Assembly (NCBI RefSeq): GCF_003217575.1
Contig: NZ_QJTC01000007.1
Coordinates: 81,023-145,022, forward strand
Direction of reading: 5' to 3'
Length of the DNA stretch: 64,000 nucleotides
Source of the DNA: Xylophilus ampelinus
GTDB taxonomy: Bacteria; Pseudomonadota; Gammaproteobacteria; Burkholderiales; Burkholderiaceae_C
Shown: positions 59,035-64,000 of the stretch, piece after piece
Layout of the letters: the number at the start of each line of letters is the position of its first letter
How positions within the stretch are numbered: the stretch's first letter is position 1
Notes under the pieces: model-generated
Databases searched by the model: none
What the model was told of the DNA's origin: nothing
What the model saw: the letters and a program-made list of their open reading frames with translations, nothing else
Position numbers and translations under genes: made by a program

Positions 59035-59351
59035 CCAGGCCTGAGCCAAGCTCAAACCGACGATGGGAGATGCATAGAGGCTAATTAATTCTAGTCAAGC
59101 CACAGCGGTGGTGGCGTAAACCAAAAAATGTTTGAGCGGATCACGGAGCGATTATGCTTCTCGAGGCATCCAAAGCGAACGGGATGATCACGATATTTCA
59201 ACGGAGGCTTCGAAGATGTTTCAAAAGTCCTCTTGGCTTCCACAGCAGCGAAGACCTGCCGCACGCCTAATATCTATATCGAGCCGATTAATCATTAGTT
59301 ACCGCATTCTCGGCTAGCCTAATAAAGGCTAGCTGGTATTGATAACTTGAT
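59035..59351. other. Gap without a supported gene
   Basis: About 315 bp of falling GC content. It contains AGGCTAGC-type short repeats around 59315-59335 and no convincing frame. Confidence 0.45.
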
Positions 59352-59624
59352 TTATTTTTTGACTTGATTTAAATCGACTGGATTGCGCATAATCGAGGCT
59401 GATTTTTTTCGGTTGTGCCACTCGACTAATCTATTGGCGCACAATGCAAAAATTAAGCTGTTTGCAATGCTTAACGAAGAGAGCTGAAAATTTGGGTATT
59501 TTAAAAAGGTAAACATTACCGACCAAGGCGCCCACACCAAAAACCAGAAAAACTGCAATGTCTTGGCTATAAGATAGGCGACGGGAAAGTTCACATAGAG
59601 TAGAAGAAGTGGAATTAGCAGCAT
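59352..59624 (-). CDS. Small hypothetical membrane protein
   Basis: 90 residues. Two hydrophobic stretches (MLLIPLLLLYVNFPVAYLIAKTLQFFWFLVWAPW and SIANSLIFALCANRLVEW) and a basic C-terminus. Unlike its neighbours it has no cleavable signal. 49 bp downstream of the exported-protein gene, same strand, so possibly the last gene of that low-GC unit. No family recognised. Confidence 0.55.
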   Translation of the reverse strand: MLLIPLLLLYVNFPVAYLIAKTLQFFWFLVWAPWSVMFTFLKYPNFQLSSLSIANSLIFALCANRLVEWHNRKKSASIMRNPVDLNQVKK

Positions 59625-59673
59625 TACAACCCAGCCGCCAACAAGGTGTACAAAAAAAGCAGTAAAATCCGCA

Positions 59674-60318
59674 TTAGAATCTTAGCTGGCGTAAATTTTT
59701 AATTTCTTTGATTATTTCATTCTTAGAGGAAGCGGGCTTTCCCTCAGTGCAAATATCTTTTATCCAAAATTCGTACTGAGTTCTTTTTTTGTAAATCACA
59801 TCGACTTTCCATACGCAAGCCCGAGAGCTTTCCGCAACTGGACTTTCTACGAGAGCAATTGTTGCAGGCCAACCATCGACGCGGGCATTTATTTCCGAAT
59901 CGGTGCTGCATATACGCGCACCATCTTTTATAAATCGCCACTTAGTGATCATTATATTCTCATGATGCTTAGAGTGAATTATGTAAGTAACTCTGTTTGG
60001 CGATTCGTCTAGCAAGCTCGAAACGTTCTTATTGGCGAGTATTTCGTTTCCCATTTGACTGGTGGACTGATTTGGATTTTCCCTCATTCTGGTGGTGAAC
60101 TCATCCGGAATGCGTAAATAAGCTTCACTGCCAATGCTGTGCATAACTCCTTTTAATTGAATGCTCGGCTTTTTAAACTGCGTTTCGCCAGCAGGAACTT
60201 CCGGTGCGACTGACGGGCATTGAAGCTCATCAAACGCCGCGTAAACACGAGTGCTTAGAAGAATGATGGCCAAAGCACATATCATATTCAATGACTTAAT
60301 AACTCTGTAATTTATCAT
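59674..60318 (-). CDS. Exported hypothetical protein
   Basis: 214 residues from the ATG at 60318 (MINYRVIKSLNMICALAIILLSTRVYAA), a clear Sec signal peptide. GGAG lies 6 nt before this ATG, and the ATG overlaps a stop codon of the preceding gene's alternate frame (ATGA), which fixes the start. The mature part has four cysteines (ELQCPS, ARICSTD, SRACVWK, DICTEG), likely two disulphides. No family recognised. Base composition is much lower in GC than the nicotinate region, a sign of transfer. Confidence 0.78.
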   Translation of the reverse strand: MINYRVIKSLNMICALAIILLSTRVYAAFDELQCPSVAPEVPAGETQFKKPSIQLKGVMHSIGSEAYLRIPDEFTTRMRENPNQSTSQMGNEILANKNVSSLLDESPNRVTYIIHSKHHENIMITKWRFIKDGARICSTDSEINARVDGWPATIALVESPVAESSRACVWKVDVIYKKRTQYEFWIKDICTEGKPASSKNEIIKEIKNLRQLRF

Positions 60319-60684
60319 GTCCAGCTCCATCCCCATTCGGTAAGATTGCAGGTAGTCGCTCGACTAATGGGAAGGACAGTAGTCTTTTTTGTTGCTGGAT
60401 CGAAATAGTAATGTTGACCATAAACCATAAACCATAAACCATAAACCATAAACCATAAACCATAAACCATAAACCACAAACGCACCCGCAGAAGCGTCGC
60501 TAAAATACTCCATGATTTGATCATTTCCAGCCCTTGACCAAAATCCAAGCCGCCTTAGCTGCAATATCGCTACCAAGTGCGCCATTTTTGCTTGATCAAG
60601 AATATCTCCATGGAGTTCAACGGAAGTCCATGGACTCTGATAACTGCGGGCTAGTTTATAGCCGAATGTTGAACTGCCCCCCAC
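60315..60684 (-). pseudogene. Hypothetical gene split by a 7-bp repeat; candidate phase-variable frame
   Basis: From a GTG at 60684 the frame runs VGGSSTFGYKLARSYQSPW...IMEYFSDASAGAFVVYG, enters eight TTTATGG units and ends out of phase at 60364 (SSNKKDYCPSH). The sequence after the repeat also has a better-looking frame, QHYYFDPATKKTTVLPISRATTCNLTEWGWSWT, which ends at 60315 with an ATGA overlap onto the next gene. With seven (or 1, 4, 10) units the two halves join in frame; with the present eight they do not. So the gene appears OFF here. No family recognised. Confidence 0.6.
60418..60473. repeat. Eight-unit CCATAAA heptanucleotide repeat
   Basis: Eight perfect CCATAAA units (TTTATGG on the coding minus strand), followed by one imperfect unit CCACAAA at 60474-60480. 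A unit length not divisible by three makes copy-number change a frame switch. Confidence 0.97.
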
Positions 60685-61001
60685 AACTGCGCCTGTAGGT
60701 CTTTGTAAGCCCTGCTTTCTGAGTAGAGGTAATATCTTGGAATGCCTGCGTAGATGTCGGCGGTCATAGACTCCAATACCCAGTATTTTTCTTTTTCAGT
60801 TGACGAGCCGTCTTTAATTGGATCTATTAGTGAGGACGGCATTCCAATCATGGCGAACAAATTAACAACGCTGGGCAACAGCGAATCTGGAATCTCGGCC
60901 ATGTTGCATGCGCGACTAAATCCGCCGACGGCAGAAGCCTGAATCGGAAATGCTAAAACTACAGCAGCAGCAGCAGCGAAGAATATTTTTTTGATAGTCA
61001 T
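60651..61001 (-). CDS. Small exported hypothetical protein
   Basis: 116 residues. N-terminal signal peptide MTIKKIFFAAAAAVVLAFPIQASA, mature protein about 92 residues (VGGFSRACNMAEIPDSLLPSVVNLFAMIGMPSSLID...). The ATG at 61001 lies just after the stop of the upstream gene at 61003, so it is part of the same leftward unit. Unknown family. The alanine run is encoded by a short GCT/GCA repeat (about 60960-60977). Confidence 0.72.
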   Translation of the reverse strand: MTIKKIFFAAAAAVVLAFPIQASAVGGFSRACNMAEIPDSLLPSVVNLFAMIGMPSSLIDPIKDGSSTEKEKYWVLESMTADIYAGIPRYYLYSESRAYKDLQAQLWGAVQHSAIN

Positions 61002-61002
61002 T

Positions 61003-62028
61003 TTAATTTTGAAAGGCATCGGGTGGGAACGAAATATCAGCAGACTCTTGGTTTTGAGTGCAAATAGTAAGGCAAGGCCAATTTGTCGTAACGGGTAAAG
61101 ACGTAGGCGCTTGACCATTAGGCAGTCTCACGCTAAAACCGACGAAATAGGGCGTCGATACTGGGCCCGAGGGGTTCGTCGGATTTGTAGGGTTCGTCGG
61201 GGTGACGCCGCTTCCAAAAACTACCATCTTGGATCCAGGCACAATCGCGTTTGAACCATCGGCATAAATAAGGTGGGCATTGACGGTCTAGCTTTTGCCA
61301 TCTAACAGATTATTCGGAACTGTCAGTGGTATGTTAAAACCGAAATTAGCAGACGATGTTTCGCAAGAATTTTGAACTGCTTGTTCACGGGCAGAACCCG
61401 TACTTCCTCCACCCAAAAATACATTATCCTCGCGATAATTTCCGTTGCCTAGATAGACGCGCTCGTTTCGATAAATATGAATTGCTCTGGGCGCTTCTTC
61501 TCGAAATTCGCAAGCCCAGCCTGATATGGATTGCAAAGATGCAGCATCGATGTACCCTCGAATTTCAGGGTAAGGCTTGTAAGCAGTTATTTCCCTCGAG
61601 GCGACCCAAGAAGGACTACTTGTTGTTTGAACAACGATATACCGAACTCGGTTCTTGTCTGAAATATCTAAAGATAGCCACTGATAGTCAAATGTGTATT
61701 GAGAAATTGAGCCGAAATAGAACCATTGATCGGAACTATTTCTTCCATATATGTTATGTGTAGTTGGTCCCTCTGGAGCTTGGCCGACTTGTAGTCTTAC
61801 CTGTCTAACCCTTTGATCGAATCCAAGATCCAGATCAATCCACTGAGTGGGGCCTCCGCCTGCATTCCAAAGAGTGTCCGCATTATTATCGGCGGCATCA
61901 TTTGGATTTGTGATTGCCGCAGATGCGTTAGATATTCGTGCTGGTATGAACTCCCCTCCCGCGTGAGTTGCTGCCGACATCGCGAAAAGCGTCATTGCAA
62001 AGATGTATTTTTTCATTTTTTCATTCAT
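61003..62028 (-). pseudogene. Exported discoidin-like (F5/8 type C) protein with one in-frame amber codon
   Basis: Signal peptide (MKKYIFAMTLFAMSAATHAGG) followed by a galactose-binding/discoidin-type module: ARISNASAAITNPNDAADNNADTLWNAGGGPTQWIDLDLGFDQRVRQVRLQVG and VRYIVVQTTSSPSWVASREITAY. A second domain (IRGYIDAASLQSISGWACEFREEAPRAIHIYRNERVYLG) follows. A TAG at 61290-61288 is codon 247 of 342; the frame continues at once as TVNAHLIYADGSNAIVPGSKMVVF and ends at 61003 with a Thr-Asn-Pro repeat stretch. No frameshift. A single TAC/TAT to TAG change would explain it. Confidence 0.72.
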
Positions 62029-62091
62029 TAGTCTTAAGTTGTCTTAGCCGGCGTCAAAATTCATGGATGATACCATATCACTTATTGCTTA

Positions 62092-62229
62092 CTTGGTGCT
62101 TTCAAAGAGCATGACCGCCAAGAGATCAGTTGGCGCGACAGCCGCATCGACAAGCTCACCTTCGAGATGGCCCAGTTGAAGCGGGTGAAGTTCGGCCAGA
62201 AGACCGAGCAGCTCAATGCCTTTTTTGCC
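62092..62229 (+). pseudogene. tnpC: IS66 TnpC N-terminal fragment
   Basis: FKEHDRQEISWRDSRIDKLTFEMAQLKRVKFGQKTEQLNAFF matches the helical N-terminal region of IS66 TnpC. It is cut off on both sides. Confidence 0.65.
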
Positions 62230-62235
62230 CGTGGC

Positions 62236-62466
62236 TCCGCAATCGAAGAAGTAGTGCAAATTAGCTTGGCCGCCCTTGAGTCTTCCTGTATGAAATCCAC
62301 CGTGGCCAACCGGCCATTGCACCCTCTCAAACCGAATGTCTGTTTCCATAAGCTCTACCCCTGATTGTTGTTCCCATTGTGCGAGAAAGGCCCACACGGC
62401 GAGGCCACCGAAAGCTTGGACTACTTGGAAATAGTTGATGTTTTCGTAAGACAGGAGCTGATTCAT
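62236..62466 (-). pseudogene. 5' fragment of an unknown protein, possibly MBL-fold
   Basis: From an ATG at 62466: MNQLLSYENINYFQVVQAFGGLAVWAFLAQWEQQSGVELM..., then VGHGGFHTGRLKGGQANLHYFFDCG, a pattern like the first strands of some metallo-beta-lactamase-fold hydrolases. It then runs into antisense IS66 sequence, so the gene is truncated. Low confidence in the fold. Confidence 0.35.
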
Positions 62467-63128
62467 CGAGCCCTCCGTAAGGCTCGGCCAACTATGCCCT
62501 ACAAGGACAAACGTGTACGCACCCAGCAGTCGCGCATAAAGCAGACAATCTCCCTCGCCCAAGTTACCCATAGCAAGGGCTCAATGGTCGGAAGTCCTGC
62601 GCTTGGCCACCCTGGTACACGCCGGCGAGATGACGCGTGCTCAAGCCATGAGATCTGCGGAAACAAGGGTTAAGTTAAAGTCGAGCCAGGCCAGCATCTG
62701 CATCGACGTCTACAGGCACTTTCGCAGCGCGGCACCAAATCGACGATGCCAATGGTCAAGGATCCACTGCGTAATTTCCTTGATGAAATTCTCGCCCGCG
62801 GTCCGGAAAAACTTCCAGCCAGCCCTTCGGTCCATGCGAGCGCAAATTGCGTATCGCACAAACAGAGAAGGCAGGCCGCCTCCAGTCATGATTCGACTGC
62901 TACGCGAAGACGAGCTCAAGACTGCACTGGATGGAGCACATGCCATTGCAGGAGTGGCCGCAGATGCCAACTTCCGCGTAGCTGTTGCCGCCTCTCTTTC
63001 GGGCAGTCGGAGGGCCCGCAAGGCAAGGGGTCTCCGTCAAGAATAAATCAACGCAGTTTCGGACGGAGGTGCGGCTCGTGCCGATTCGCGATCCAGATGT
63101 GGTCGCCGAGGTGCCAGATTGTGCCGCG

Positions 63129-63212
63129 GGTGCGGCCATCATTAGCCTGCTGCACACCGCGCGGCTCAACAGGCTGAAGCCCTATGCGTATCTCAAGGAT
63201 GTATTGGAATGA
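63129..63212 (+). pseudogene. tnpC: IS66 TnpC C-terminal fragment
   Basis: AAIISLLHTARLNRLKPYAYLKDVLE then a stop: the same C-terminal motif as SSIQSAKLKGLDPHAYLKDVL in the copy at 21897-22440. The 900 bp between this and the N-terminal fragment at 62092 is scrambled. Confidence 0.65.
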
Positions 63213-64000
63213 CTGCCGGCACAGCCGGATTCGACGATGACGGACCTGCTGCCATACCGCTGGTCGCTCGCAATCTGAGAGCCCATGCTGTCGGCGTCAA
63301 AATGACTTGGTCGGACGCATACAAAACATCCGGAGGTATCACTACCAGACGAGCGAAAGCCAGCCTGCGTCACGTGCTGCCACCCGTGTCGTGAGAAATC
63401 GACATCGAAATCTTTTTCCTGAAGTCGAACTTGGCTTTTGCAAGCGCCTTCATTCCAGAAGGTGCCTAACTGAAGAAGAGCTAAATCCGTGATGCCGACA
63501 TCGTGCCGGAAGAACGGGCCCAACTATCCGTCTCGAAACAGACGGCGGAACTAAACCACAACCAAGGGGACTGTGTTGTTCCTAGCGTTGCGTCGCATGG
63601 CGCCATACCACCAGACCACGTTGGACGGCCATGTGACGAATACCAATTTGTTTGAGTTGCTGGCTTTCAAGGATCACGCAAGTACCCTGTGATGAAGGTG
63701 CTGAGGATTATGCAGACCTGTCGCAGTTATTTCGCGGCATCGCAGCTATTTCAAGTTGCCACACGTAGCGCCTGCAAGAGAGAGCGCCCAAGCGCCCAGA
63801 CCCCGCATGAATGCAGGTTTGCGCAGGCGTCTTTGATCGATGACACCGCCTCCGGCAGCCTTGGCCGGATGAAGCACAGCTCAAAGCGATTTGTGCAGAC
63901 CTTCCCTAGTGTGGTGTCTCAAAAATAAGCCGAACTAAGTTGACGAATGGTTATCCATGAGTTTCCAAGTCCAGGAAACTACAAAGATGACCAGATCAGG
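63213..64000. other. Region without a supported gene
   Basis: Only short overlapping frames on both strands, without a recognisable domain. No transposon end or tRNA recognised up to the window edge. Confidence 0.45.

Noticed and set aside
60418..60480. Telomere-like or centromere-like repeat
   Set aside because: Only eight units, inside a coding context, with frame consequences; nothing suggests a linear end or partition site.
62575..62700. Possible Tn3-type transposase tail (EVLRLATLVHAGEMTRAQAMR)
   Set aside because: Too short and only loosely similar; could be chance within scrambled IS sequence.

Overview
The window comes from a GC-rich beta-proteobacterium, most likely Comamonadaceae (Burkholderiales). 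This is inferred from protein style, very high GC in the core part, a split cobalamin-dependent methionine synthase, and several families of dispersed intergenic palindromic repeats. No rRNA or tRNA gene was recognised, so the genus is not fixed.

1-18.4 kb is a nicotinate-catabolism cluster. A long leftward gene series runs from hnr to nicB: 6-hydroxynicotinate reductase, a UPF0280 protein, two amino-acid-synthesis-family (PF06684) paralogues, a branched-chain-type ABC transporter (livK, livH-livM fusion, livG, livF), an exported nicotinamidase-like hydrolase, and the two-subunit nicotinate dehydrogenase NicA/NicB. Divergent from it lie a ferredoxin-NADP reductase, a TetR regulator and enamidase. 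Together they encode nicotinamide to nicotinate to 6-hydroxynicotinate to 1,4,5,6-tetrahydro-6-oxonicotinate to 2-formylglutarate, the reductive route known from Eubacterium barkeri. A shared 16-bp operator-like motif lies in front of both hnr/fpr and enamidase. livK carries one in-frame amber codon. A YihY-family membrane protein and a glycine-zipper envelope protein follow (18.5-20.6 kb).

20.7-35.1 kb holds a broken IS66 element invaded by an IS21-type remnant, then a type I-E CRISPR array of 62 repeats at an exact 61-bp period (22491-26239), and a complete leftward cas3-casA-casB-cas7-cas5-cas6-cas1-cas2 operon. The array contains a three-spacer tandem duplication. Next is metH2 (35.2-37.9 kb), the folate/B12/activation half of methionine synthase.

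37.9-64 kb is a mobile, lower-GC accessory region. It begins with a Tn7-like transposition module (tnsA, tnsB, a TnsC/TniB-type ATPase, tniQ) just upstream of metH2. Its likely cargo is a metallophosphoesterase, a type II CBASS operon (capV, CD-NTase, cap2, cap3), a divergent HTH/ImmA-type pair resembling CapH-CapP, a stand-alone TPR-CHAT protease, and a translationally coupled PIN-nuclease plus large helical protein. That last pair is the best candidate for an undescribed system. Beyond it lie an SEC-C-tailed protein, a low-GC run of exported proteins (one with an in-frame amber, one with a 7-bp repeat that acts as a frame switch), and IS66 debris. No far transposon end was identified, so the limits of the element are unknown.
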